Position numbers and translations under genes: made by a program. Below, in pieces: positions 44,889-56,300 of a DNA stretch of 64,000 nt. The notes under the pieces were generated by a model. It had not been told where the DNA came from and made no database searches. It saw only the letters and a list, made by a program, of their open reading frames with translations. The stretch comes from Meghimatium bilineatum (Eukaryota; Mollusca; Gastropoda; Stylommatophora; Philomycidae). The DNA lies in assembly GCA_034231615.1 (NCBI GenBank), contig CM067311.1, forward strand, positions 13,332,310-13,396,309, read 5' to 3'. Each line of letters begins with the position of its first letter. Position 1 is the first letter of the stretch.

Positions 44889-45717
44889 TAAGTGTAATAT
44901 TCACATCACACAAGGCCAGAGTTGATTAAATGATTGCTAAATGGCAGCAGAATTGAATGTTTGAAATTACATACAATAGTACAGTAACAGTTGAAGTATC
45001 TTATACAATTTTAGACATTCTGAATTTAACCCTCTCATGGCCAGCTCAGCATCTATTAATTCATTCCCAGCCAGATTGTAAATATCAGATGTCGACATAG
45101 CAATTGAAATTATTTTTTCTTGACTGTTTACGTGTGAATAGACATGATAAAGTTTGCCCGTATATGACTAGCTGTAATGGCAGTTCAAATAACAGTCTTC
45201 TGATTCTAATATCAGAAGATCATATGTAACATCTGTGGTTTTCGAGCTCTGAATTGTTTATCATGGCTGAATGGACCTACTTATGATGATGATGAGGTTG
45301 ATAGAAATTTTTAATGGAATTTTAGAGAACGAGAATGAATTAGATATTTATGATGAATTATTTCAGGACTTGGGAGTTGAAAGTCGTGACGATCTGTAGT
45401 GTAGACCTAATTAATGATATGAAACCCACTCTCTGCCCCACCCTAGACCTAGTAATGTTAGCATATAGTCAAACAGGTGAGCTATGGCATTAGAAATCAA
45501 GACATGCAAATGATATTGATCCAGATTACTCTGCTTTTAATTAGGCATATCTTCCTCTATTTCTATGTGAGTCATTCTTTGAGGTGCTGTGCAGAACAAA
45601 CCAATGTGTATACTGGTATCAAAATTTTAGAAAAACAAGATCCTTCTTGGAAAACTGTTTCGCCTAATAATAAAATGTAATACTGCTAGTAAAACTGTAA
45701 AAAAATAGTAATCTCAT

Positions 45718-46017
45718 GGAAAACAGGTAATGACATTTTACTGAACGATGACTAACACTATATCATAATAGTGAAACTCATAATAGTAATAGCGAAAAGT
45801 CGATTATATCCTTTGTTCTGTTATTTGTATGATTATATCCTGTGTTCTGTTGTGTGTATGATTATATCCTGTGTTCTGTTATTTGTATGATTATATCCTG
45901 TGTTCTGTTGTGTGTATGATTATATCCTGTGTTTTGTTGTGTGTATTATTTCACGTAAGCATCTGACAATGATAGTGTGTTAGTCGTCGTTCAGTAAAAC
46001 TTCATTACCTGGTTCCC
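45718..46017. mobile_element. Foldback element around a 29-bp minisatellite
   Basis: 45718-45767 is inverted at 45969-46017 (CAGGTAATGA, TTTTACTGAACGA, GACTAACAC). Between the arms are five copies of GATTATATCCTGTGTTCTGT plus TATTTGTAT (45802-45946). Confidence 0.85.
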
Positions 46018-46467
46018 ACACATTTTCACCTAATAATATCAATGTGTTTCTTTTATGTGAACTAGGTCTATATGTTTGGGGTTCACCAGTGTTCCTCCTA
46101 CATAATGGTTTAGTCTACTGATGAAATGTTAAATGTGATAACAGTGTCAAGTGTAATATCCAGAAATATATTTGAGAGTATACAATGATAATTCCAAATT
46201 CATACTACAAAGACAACATGGGCATGGCATAATTTCTAAGGTTCGACCCCTGATCTTATTCTAACCAAGCCCAGAATGTTAATGAAGCATGAACAAGATA
46301 TTAGCATTGATGAAGCTATGATAGCTTTCACACGCAGACTCCAATTAAAATAGTAGACCCATATGAAAAACAAAACCCAGGGAATACAAATTTTGTGTTC
46401 TGTGGATCCTCATCTCTATAACTTTAAGGTGCGTACTGGATAATCAGTCAAACTAGATGGACTAGGA

Positions 46468-46652
46468 CAGGGGTTGGCAATCTATGCCACTCGTGCCATA
46501 CTAGGCACGCCAAGCAATTTCAAATGGCACGCAGACTTTTCACATGTGATGAATCTGGACTCTTCACATTCTTCTTGATATGTGATGTTGGCACTCTGAA
46601 TAATTTGAAACCTTAAGTTGGCACACAGTTAGCAAAAGTTTGCCGACCCCTG
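46468..46652. mobile_element. hAT MITE (Charlie-like ends)
   Basis: 185 bp, beginning CAGGGGTTGGCAA and ending TTTGCCGACCCCTG. The 8-bp flanks are GACTAGGA and GATTAGGA (one mismatch). It has an internal GGCACGC-type palindrome near the left end. Inserted into the piggyBac remnant. Confidence 0.87.
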
Positions 46653-47299
46653 GATTAGGATATCATGTTGTCATGCTGTGTGAGGGAGACTGTTTTGCAG
46701 CTTTTTATTTGAACATTTATCAGCAAACAAACTGACACAAGTAAATGAAGCTGACAAAAAAACTGATGCTCATTTTGCTTCCTCTCTCTTGTTTTGTGAT
46801 AAGTAAACTTTTCTTACATGATTACATCAAGTCTTACATGACGTAAACATGTCTGTCATTCGCAAATACATGTTCACAGATCAGTACCTCTTCCATTTAT
46901 CTGTGAATTGGACTTTGAATCATATAAATTGATTGCAAAATGTATTTTTTAATTCATTTTCTTGCATAATCACTTACATTTTTCAGAGTTATTTCCCTTG
47001 CCATTGTAATTACGCCAATTTTTTCTTGATCGGCAGGGACTGAAGGGGTTAATATTTCCTCATTTATTCACTGTTTAAAATATCATTATACATGAAAGCA
47101 GCCAATAGTTTAATTATTTTTTTTTTACATATTCCACCTATGAATAGTCAACCCCTCTTCAAGTTAAACGAGTTTAGCCAGTTCTGACAAGTTAGGGATG
47201 TGATATTAATTAAATGGCACTTATTAGATTTCTATAAACAAAGAAAGCTGCTATTTATGAAAAACTACTCACAAAAATCAATTCATTCGCATGTGTTGT

Positions 47300-47565
47300 C
47301 GAGGTCTAAAAGAATGGCAAAGAATAGTAGTACTGTTGCCTGCCAAGCATGTCATAAAAGGTGACTAAGTAAGTTTTGGAGATGAAGTTAACTGTCCTAT
47401 GCTATAGAGGGTCAAAGTGACCCATTCTTTGCTTAAGTCAGATGTGTGGGTCAAAAGGCTGTAATTGCAGCTATGCTGTAAACCATGACTCATCCGTTCT
47501 TTGGCCTACAGTCTGCTAATGTGCAGGAGTTTGAGAGTGAATGCAGAAGTTCACTGCAAATTTGC
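47300..47565 (+). mobile_element. SINE family 2 copy in the 3' flank of the zinc-finger gene
   Basis: GGCAAAGAATAGTAGTACTG, AAAGGTGACTAAGTAAG, GGGTCAAAGTGACCCATTC and CTGCTAATGTGCAGGAGTTT match 57121 and 59073 with many substitutions. Its tail end lies ~30 bases past the stop codon, so it is antisense within the likely 3' UTR. Confidence 0.65.
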
Positions 47566-47593
47566 ACCTAAAAAATGCAACACCAAGATCATT

Positions 47594-50370
47594 CTATTTG
47601 ACGGGTATATTTTTAGATGCTAAATCTGCTGTCCTTGAAATGGCATGATCTAAGTTCAATGTTTTCCCCTTGCCTTTATTACTTATAGTCTCTGGGCTTA
47701 TACTCACAACTAGACGTCTAGGTGAGCTGCTACAATCTTCACTAGTTGCACTATCATCTGTGTCTACATCCCATTTTTCAACCTTAATGGGCAAGGTGTA
47801 TTTGACAGCCACATTTTGTTCTGTGTTATTTGAATCGACAGGTTCTGTTTTTATATAATCAGACCTAGGAGAGGAATGCATGGAACTGTCAACTGTAATT
47901 CTTTTATTTGGTACTTTGGAATTTCGACTTCTGTTGCTAACAACATCACTATGGCCAATATCATACATTTTTGTAACTGGCTGAAGAATTATAGTGACTG
48001 GTGTAGAAGTAGTATAGTTACTAACAACAGATGAAAAGGTTGATACTTGAGGGGAAGAATTTCTGGAAGTTACGTTGTTTAAGGCTGATACTTCTGCAAG
48101 TTTGCTATTGGTGAGGTTTAGAGCACATTGAGTTTTAGATGTGTTCTGGGAGTTATTTACTGCAGTTTGTCCCGATTTTGAGGACATGACAAGTTTTGGA
48201 CTTGCTAACGGAGTTTTAGATGTATCAGGAAGGCTTGTGCTGGTGGGTTCTGTGACTGAAACTAATGTGTAAGGCTTAGAAAGGAAATTTGCCATTATAT
48301 GGGATGGTACAAGTTCTCGAACCATCTGTGTACGCTCCTTGACTAAACCTCCAGAACCAGTCCACTTGTACCCACATTGAATCTCATCAGACGGCTGTAC
48401 AATTAAACCATCCTCTGATTTTACAACTTTCTCTTGTTTGACTACACTTGAGGCTGAAGTAAATGCTTGTACTTGTGGGGATCTTTTCCCTTCTCTATCA
48501 GTTTTGTAGTTTAATGCACTGGCTGACAAATGAGCTTGGAGATCAGAATCTATTTGTTTGTTACTCACAACAGCACATCCAAGATGAGATTTTTTATGTC
48601 CTAGAAATTCAGCAACTGTTCTCATCCTCACTAAATCTTCATGACTGCTCTTACCTGTACTGATCTGTGCTAACTTCTGGGGCAAGTCAGAGGAGGCAGT
48701 CACATTAGGTGATTTCTGTACAAATAATGGAATGTTAGCAGTTGTCTGAAATTTAGGTTTAGATAAGTCAATAGCTCCATGGTCAATGTTGGAATTCATC
48801 TCAATTTTATTTGGTCTTCCTAATGAAGCTGATATTGACTGTTTATTACCCAACGTTGCAAGATTCCTTAGTGAATAGGGTGTAGCAGAGTTTGACTGTG
48901 GTTGGTCTTGCTTCTGAGAGGGTGAAGAATGTGCTGACATTGCTTCTTGCATAGCTCTTGTAAGCATTAATGGATCCAACTTATGATCGGCACTGCTGTT
49001 CACACTTGTACCTGGTTCTTTTCCTCGAACTCCATTAATCAGAAATTCGTTTTCTAAAGCATTGTTGAATAACTGCAGAGGATTATTTTTAGAATCACAA
49101 GTTTTTAAAACTGCTGCTCTTGTCTTGACTTTAGGACATAAAGTGTTAGGAATGGAACAAGAAATATAATCTGAATTATGGCTGTTTGTTGGCGTCTCTT
49201 TCATTGCTGTTTCTATACTGACTGTTGAAAGGAGATTAAGGTTTCCCAGCTGAAAATTGTTCTCAGATGCTGTTGAACGTTTAGAGACTGCAGTAGCATT
49301 ACACATATTTTCATATGTCCCATTGCAACTGTGATCTTTTTTGGCTGTAACTATTGTACTTTTTCTGGGTTTTTTCTCTGGACCACTTGCTTCTATCAGT
49401 TCTGACTCAATTGGTGGTGATTGAGATTTTGAAGATACAATGGCTGCCTCATTATGTTTTTCTATGACTATGTGGGAGGATGAAGAAATAGTGTAACTTC
49501 CAGCAATAGCTGCAGCCTCTAATAATGTCTGCATAGGAGAGAGATCACTTAAAGTTCTTTTGACACCATATCTTTTTTCTGCCTTATGTTCTGTTTGTTT
49601 CTTATGAAGTAACTTATATCTTTTTTCTGCCTCATTTTCTGTTTGTTCCTTTTGAAATAATGATCTTTTTTCTGCCTCATTTTCTGTTTGTTCCTTTTGA
49701 AATAATGATCTTTTTTCTGCCTCATTTTCTGTTTGTTCTTTTTGAAATAATGATCTTTTTTCTGCCTCATTTTCTGTTTGTTCCTTTTGAAATAATGATC
49801 TTTTTTCTGCCTCATTTTCTGTCTGCTCCTTATGAAATAATTTTCTTTCTGCCTCATTTTCTGAATGTTCCTTATAAATGAATGAATTTTTTTCTACCCC
49901 ATGTTCCATTTGTTCATTATGAAATAACTTTGAACTTTTATGTCCAACCAATTTTTTATTTTCACTTATGTCAGTTTTGCAATCGACTGCATTATGTCCT
50001 TGATGTTGTACAAATGTATCTCTACTATGTGATGAAATGATGTTATCAAAATATTTCAGCAATAATCTTAATGATGTTTCAGATAAACGAACAGGTTTCT
50101 TTCTATGTAGGACTGATGACAACATTGTTCTGCGGACTAACATTTTGGGTAAATTTGAAGAGCCGGTGTGATTTCTCAGTAGATTCTGTTTTCTAATTTG
50201 TTTGTACCCAGAGCCTGTAAGTGCTTCATGTCTCTGAAAGTGGTTCATGAGATTTGCTTCTGTTGAAAATTTCTTCTTACAATGATGACATATATTTCTG
50301 TTTCTCTGTTTGACTTTTGTTATCTTATTAGTCAGTTTTCTGGTTACTTCTTTATTAAGAGTCTTTCCAT
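47594..50370 (-). CDS. Zinc-finger gene, exon 4 (finger, repeats, C-terminus)
   Basis: The acceptor is AATTTATCTTTCAG. The first two bases complete an Asp codon and 924 codons follow. The C2H2 finger (CHHCKKKFSTEANLMNHFQRH with a Lys/Arg-rich lead-in) lies at 50290-50228. The 45-bp tandem repeat occupies about 49931-49566. SUMO-type motifs cluster in the last third. A candidate AATAAA polyA signal (minus strand) lies at 47068-47063. Confidence 0.9.
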
Positions 50371-53300
50371 CTGAAAGATAAATTATAGAAATTTAGTAAT
50401 TCTAAAACAGAAACTAGAAAGTCTAAAAGATCAAATCAGCAGCTAAAGGGTTAAATGCACAGTTTTACTCAGATTTATTGAATAGGTTTAGAATTTAAAT
50501 TTAAAGAATATTAAGTATATACAAAACAAGAATATGGTTAAATGAGCTATACAAACTAACAATGAAGTAAAAGGTTGCTATGTATATAACAGAACGTGAT
50601 TTGGAATTATTGCACAATTAGTTGAACAAGTAGGCACCTAACTAGAATTTAGGGGAACCAGTAGATGATGATGAAGAGAATTAGCAAGAAATTTGCATGA
50701 AAACAGTAGAGGAAAAGATTAGAGGATGAAATGTTTGAAATTACTAGAATAGACGAGTAACATAGTCAGAAGCTATCCGTTGGGGAGCAATTAACAAAGG
50801 AAATAAACCAAACAATTAACAAAGGAAATAAACCAAACAATTAACAAAGGAAATAAACCAAACAATTAAAGGAAATAAACCAAAAAATTAATGAGAGCGA
50901 GGAAGAGAGAAGACACAGAGAGGCAGAACCAAATGGAAAATGTATAGTGGAAAATGTGTTCCTCTTAGAGATTACACTTACAGAGCAATTGTGGGAGGAG
51001 ATAAGATAGAATTTAAGGTCTTCTAAAGAAATGATTTGCATTTGTCTTCTCTATCATGCAAGTTCTCATACCAACATTGTGTTATCAATGTCAGACATGG
51101 ACACTAACAAAAGAACAAGAAAGAAAGCTTACTATGTGTGAGGTGAGATGTCTAAGAACAGCAGCAAAGAACAAGAAGAGATCATGTGAGGAAATAAGAT
51201 ATTACAAGAACTGTTGGAACAACATATGTGGTCAAATATATTCAAAAACAGAAACTGAAATGGTTCAACCACTGAATGAGAATGAACCTGTATGGCAAAA
51301 TTGTTCTCTGTTGCCTCTCCAGCAGGCCATATGGCCCCGTTGAGAACTCCATCTTCAGTTAGTCAATTAGTAGTGTATTAACCTTTTAGATAAGTATCCT
51401 TTTTCTTCAGAAGACTTCTACTTTGAATACTCACTGGTACAGATATTTTCTTGCCTAACTATGTTGCAAAGAAGCTAGGGAAACTGTCTATTACTTCTGG
51501 CTGATGTAAGATGGGGTTTCGAAGCAAGGCATTGATCGACCTGTGTGAAATGATAGCTCTGGCAAGATGAATGTGAAGTGGTGACTAGAAATTCAACAAT
51601 AGTTGCAATTTTTATTTCCTATACAGGATGTGATTCAGTCATATTATATTATTATATATTTTGTACATTATAACATAAAACTGCAGTTTGATACACAAAG
51701 GTGAAATAATTATGTAAATAACATTCTATGTGAAAATGTGTCAAACCTTTAGCTTCTGTGTTAAGTTCTGTGAAACCCAATTTCTTTCTTGACCTCTCTT
51801 GCAGTAGTTTTCTCAAAAAAGAAATTTTCTCTTGTATTTTTGTATTCACTGATGTATTGTTGTCTTCAACACATGCACTTTGACCTGAAATAGCATGATT
51901 GCCTTTCAGGAAATCTGTTGTTTGAGTATTTCCATTCAAATCCATTGTGGATGCTCCTGTGTTAACCGTCATATTCATAAAATGAATATTCAAATAGTCT
52001 TGTCCATTAGGAACTGATGTAACTGATCTATTATTCAAGTTTTCAGGAGAAAAGAGTCTGCTGGCCGACAATGAAGGAGATGTGTTATTAATTTCTTGTG
52101 TGTTGACTGTATTATCAATGGAAGTACATATAATTGTATTTTTCTGATCAAGTTGTGGAGAATCAATAAGTGTAGGCGTTGATGTCTTTCCTGTTCCATT
52201 TGGAGCAATCATAGGAAGAGACTGAATCCACTTAGCAGCCTGTAAACATCGTGGACACAAAGCACATAATGAAGATTTGGTATCCTCTTGAACAACTTGG
52301 GCTTGATAATAAACAGGACATCGTGATGACTGGTATCGCTTGAAGGGAACTTTATGAAGTACCACAAACTTTCCACAAGCCTGCATTGAGTAAAACAACA
52401 TCGATTAAGAACTATCCATAGTATTGATTTTAAATATATTAAGAACTGTCCATAGTATTGATTTTAAATTTATTAAGAACTGTTTATAGTATTGATTTTA
52501 AATGTATCAAGAACTTTCTATAGTATTGATTTTAAATGTATTAAGAACTGTATATAATATTGATTTTTTTAAACTTATCTGTAATAAATTTGCTTTGTTG
52601 AGAAAAAGTGTCTATCAGAAAATAAAAATCATCATAGAAAATATAACAATGATTAAAAACAATGTCTTCTATTGAAGCAATCTTCTTTTGCATCCACTTT
52701 TCAGATGTCAACATTGATGACCATTATGAAAGACTCTTTATATTGTGTCAATACAAATGCATATAAGCCAACAATATATCATCTTTTGCAGTGTTCGTTC
52801 TCAAACGCCTGCAGATTAGCAGGATGTAGTCAGAAGAAGGCAAAAGGATGTGTATTGTGGTTTACAGATTTAATGTAATATCTTTGCCTTTTTAAAATCA
52901 AACTTCAAAATGTCTTCTGGGTCACTTTGACTGTACAAGTCAACTCCACTCCAAAACCTGCAACTTGCCTCTTACAACATGCCTCTTACAACTTGCCTCT
53001 TACAACGTGTACAGAAGATACACAGTATTGCTATTCTTTGCTCTCCTTCCGGGCCCTGGCAACACACATTCTCAACACTTTTTTTCCAGACAGTAAAAAC
53101 GGGATATATCTATTGTCTTTTCTCTACTTTTGCTGTTAGGCAATGAGGATTGCTATTTCTTGATATGCTGAAATATTGTGACATCTCACCACTGCTGGTC
53201 AGTATGGATGCATTGTCATTAAGTGGCAAAACCATTTCAATCTCTTTTTCATTTTAACCACAGTTCAACAGTTCTTGTAATTTTTTCATTCCTCACATGT

Positions 53301-56300
53301 CTCCTTGTTTTATTTCCTGTTTTTTCTTAGACATTTCATTTTACACGTATTAAGCTTTTTCTCATTCTTTAGTTAGTGTCCATGTCTGACATTGATAATA
53401 AAATGGCTTGAAGCTGAAATTTATGATTTGTCTTCCGGTTTCCACCAGGATAAATGTGTTTTTCAAGTATTTTTATGTATTTATCTTTATGTTGATTGTA
53501 TTGGACTCTCTGCCTATAGACAGCACTTTCTGTTGTTGTTTTTTTTATTCATCTTCTTCATGTGATTGATGCAGCTTTCATTGAGTAGGTTTATGTAATC
53601 TTGCACCTCTTTCCTTGAACTGTGGAGTGGGCACTAATAGTCAGCAAAGAGTAGTTCAGTTAAGTCATTTAGCTGGTAAGTGTCTGATGGTATTTCAAAT
53701 GTTTTGGTAATATTATCTATATAAATAATAATGGTGATAAGACACACCTCTGTCTAACTCCTGATGTTACTGAAAACTTGTTACTTTTTAAGTTCTGCAC
53801 TTGTTCTAATTGCACTTTCACTATCTTTGCATATACCTCTTTCACAGTATAAATATGATCCTTCTATTTCATAATTTTCGAGAATACTGGAGAGTAGTTC
53901 TCAGTTCAATCTGAAGCTTTCTATCTATCTATAAATAGTACTTAGTAAAACAGAAGATTTTTTGTAGTTTTATGATCACCAACAAGCTATCGAACTATGA
54001 GATATATAGACGCAATCAAACAAATAACAAAATACAAGATATTGTCAACCATTAGGTCTTCAAGAATATACAAAACAAACAGTGAACAAACAATTAAAAT
54101 AAGTAAAAACAATTGCCACTTATCACAGAAACACTAGAACTCAGATGGTAAACAATATGTCTAAGTTATGTACACAGGTGCGATTGTCACCTTGGACATC
54201 ATATTGTTGACTGTCTGAGTTCTAGTGTCTCTGTGACAAATGCCATTATTTAAACTTATTTTAATTGTTTGTTCAGTTTGTTCTGTATATTTTTAAGAAG
54301 ACCTAATGGTTGAAATGCGGAAGATGTCTTGTATTTTGTTATGTATATGATTTTCTCTATATACCACAAAATCCTATTGTTGGTGAATGTAAAACTACAA
54401 AAATTTGTGGTCTACGTAAGTACTATTTATATACAGTTTTATAGCAGTCGATATTGTGCTAGTAGATACCAACACGTAGTAAACGGAACAAACGTTAGAG
54501 GAACGAAGTTTACCCATAACTAGTGCACAAATGGACATAAAAACATTATATAATCAGAAATAATGCAACAAGTTTTATTGAGACAAGTAATCTTGCATAA
54601 GAACGACAGTAGTGTGAAATGTGGTGTCTGTGGTTTTTATCCTTGATGTCGACATTAATTGTGCATAACTTTCAAGACAGTTTAGAGATGTGACACTGCA
54701 TTTATTGTTTATTCATTCCATGCTACCCCAAACTCCTTCAATGTGCAGAGCACCGTTATTTTCATTGCACTTCCGTAACGCGTAGTGTTCTACCCCCCAC
54801 AGTGTGTAGCACACAAAAGGAATGTAGACTACAGATATTATCAACAGATAGTACTTTTTCTGCTTTGTTTATAAAACTGAATAGTGTGTTGGAGTCTACG
54901 AGGACTGAACCCAGCAGTCTTGCCTATTCATTGATTCATTGATTGGTACCATGCCTTCCGGTGTAGGTAATCATGTCTCTCCACAGTTCTGTTTGTTATA
55001 CATTTAAATATAGTATCTGAAAATTCTGCATCATGCCAGGCTTTAAAACCATCCAACATTTTCTCACGTTGTCTTCATCTGCCTCTCTTACCCTCAATCT
55101 TTCCAGTTGTTATGATGTTCTCCAGCCCACCTCTTCTCATGACATGACCCAGGAACTGTGATTGTCGTTTTCTAATACAGTTAATAAATTGAGTTGACCA
55201 GCTGTAGAATTATAGCATTACTCTTTTTAGCTGTCCATGATATTTTCAACATTCTTCTATAAAACGACATCTCTGTGGCCTCCAGATGTTTTCTTACAAT
55301 ATTGTCAATTGTCCATGCTTCACTACCATATAACAGTATGGGATCTATGTAAAATTTTATTATTATTGTAGTATTACTATATAAAAGCTAAGTTAATTTG
55401 AAGGTTTGCATTCTAACTATGACAAGGGACTGAAAACTTTATCACATCTGAAGTTTCCTGGACATAAGAAAATGCCAGAAATAGAGTAATGATTGATAAG
55501 TTGAAATGCTTAGAAGTCTAAAATGTTTATACTATATATGCTGTGCTACAAAAACCTCAAATATATGTAAAATCGCATATTTTACTGTTAAAATAATGAA
55601 TAAACAACATTTAATGAGATGATGCTTTAAGTACTGATTCTCATAAATCAAGAATTTCATACCTTTCCAGTCAAGAATTTCTCAGGAAGTCCAGGACAAA
55701 AGAGGTATCCATTACCTGCAATCATTCCAAACAAAGCCAAAAGAGAAGTTCTCTCAATATAACCACTTTCAGGATTGACAATGGACACCCGCTGCACTGG
55801 TTTGAATGGAATAGATAACAAGCATTTGCCCTGTGGATCGAGTACCAATGTAATAGGATCAATTGGAGGTCCAAAGATCCCTAGTATTCCTTCTCTATAT
55901 ACCACTACCATCTCCACATCATTTCGAGTTCTCGTAACCTATAGAAAAAAAATATATATTTCAATACTATTTTGAACACATACACACAGACTACATTACT
56001 GAAAAAAACTTAACAGTTGCCATGTTGGCTTTCTTTTGTCAAATTAAAGGCACCAGTAAAAGAACTTGAGTGAGCATCCTTACTACTTGTTATTAATTAA
56101 CTGAACGTACAATATAGCATCACCGACATAAGTTCAGTCACATTCAAAAGATTGGGAAGGTAGCATATGGTAATATCTTCCCTGGCTGGCTGCTGACAAG
56201 TTTTTTTCATGTATCTTCTTAGTACTTGAAATAAGTGTGATTTGATGTGTCCTCAAGTTCAATGATTTCTTTTAATTTGACATGTCATGTCATTATAATG

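Larger units (their letters stand above)
45026..47052 (+). mobile_element. Decayed piggyBac transposon
   Basis: TTAACCCTCTCATGG on the left (TTAA at 45026-45029) and CTGAAGGGGTTAA on the right (47049-47052) give a TTAA duplication and CCC-type inverted ends. Inside, around 45310-45370, an acidic stretch (NENELDIYDELFQDLGVESR) looks like a transposase N-terminus. Around 46240-46440, frames read KVRPLIL, DISIDEAMIAFTRRL and LYNFKVRTG, the catalytic-domain signature (xSIDEAMIxFKGR...YxxxxxVYTG). It has many stops, and two later insertions at 45718-46017 and 46468-46652. Confidence 0.75.

Noticed and set aside
46225..46260. GGTTCGACCCC as a tRNA box B
   Set aside because: No box A or cloverleaf upstream; the sequence reads as part of the piggyBac transposase (KVRPLIL).
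49549..49881. 102- and 73-codon ORFs over the coding minisatellite
   Set aside because: They are other-frame and antisense readings of the 45-bp repeat; the long exon frame explains the region.
52381..52401. MLFYSMQ as a start codon for zinc-finger exon 3
   Set aside because: The ATGs lie in intron sequence just before a strong CAG acceptor, and exon 2 joins in phase.
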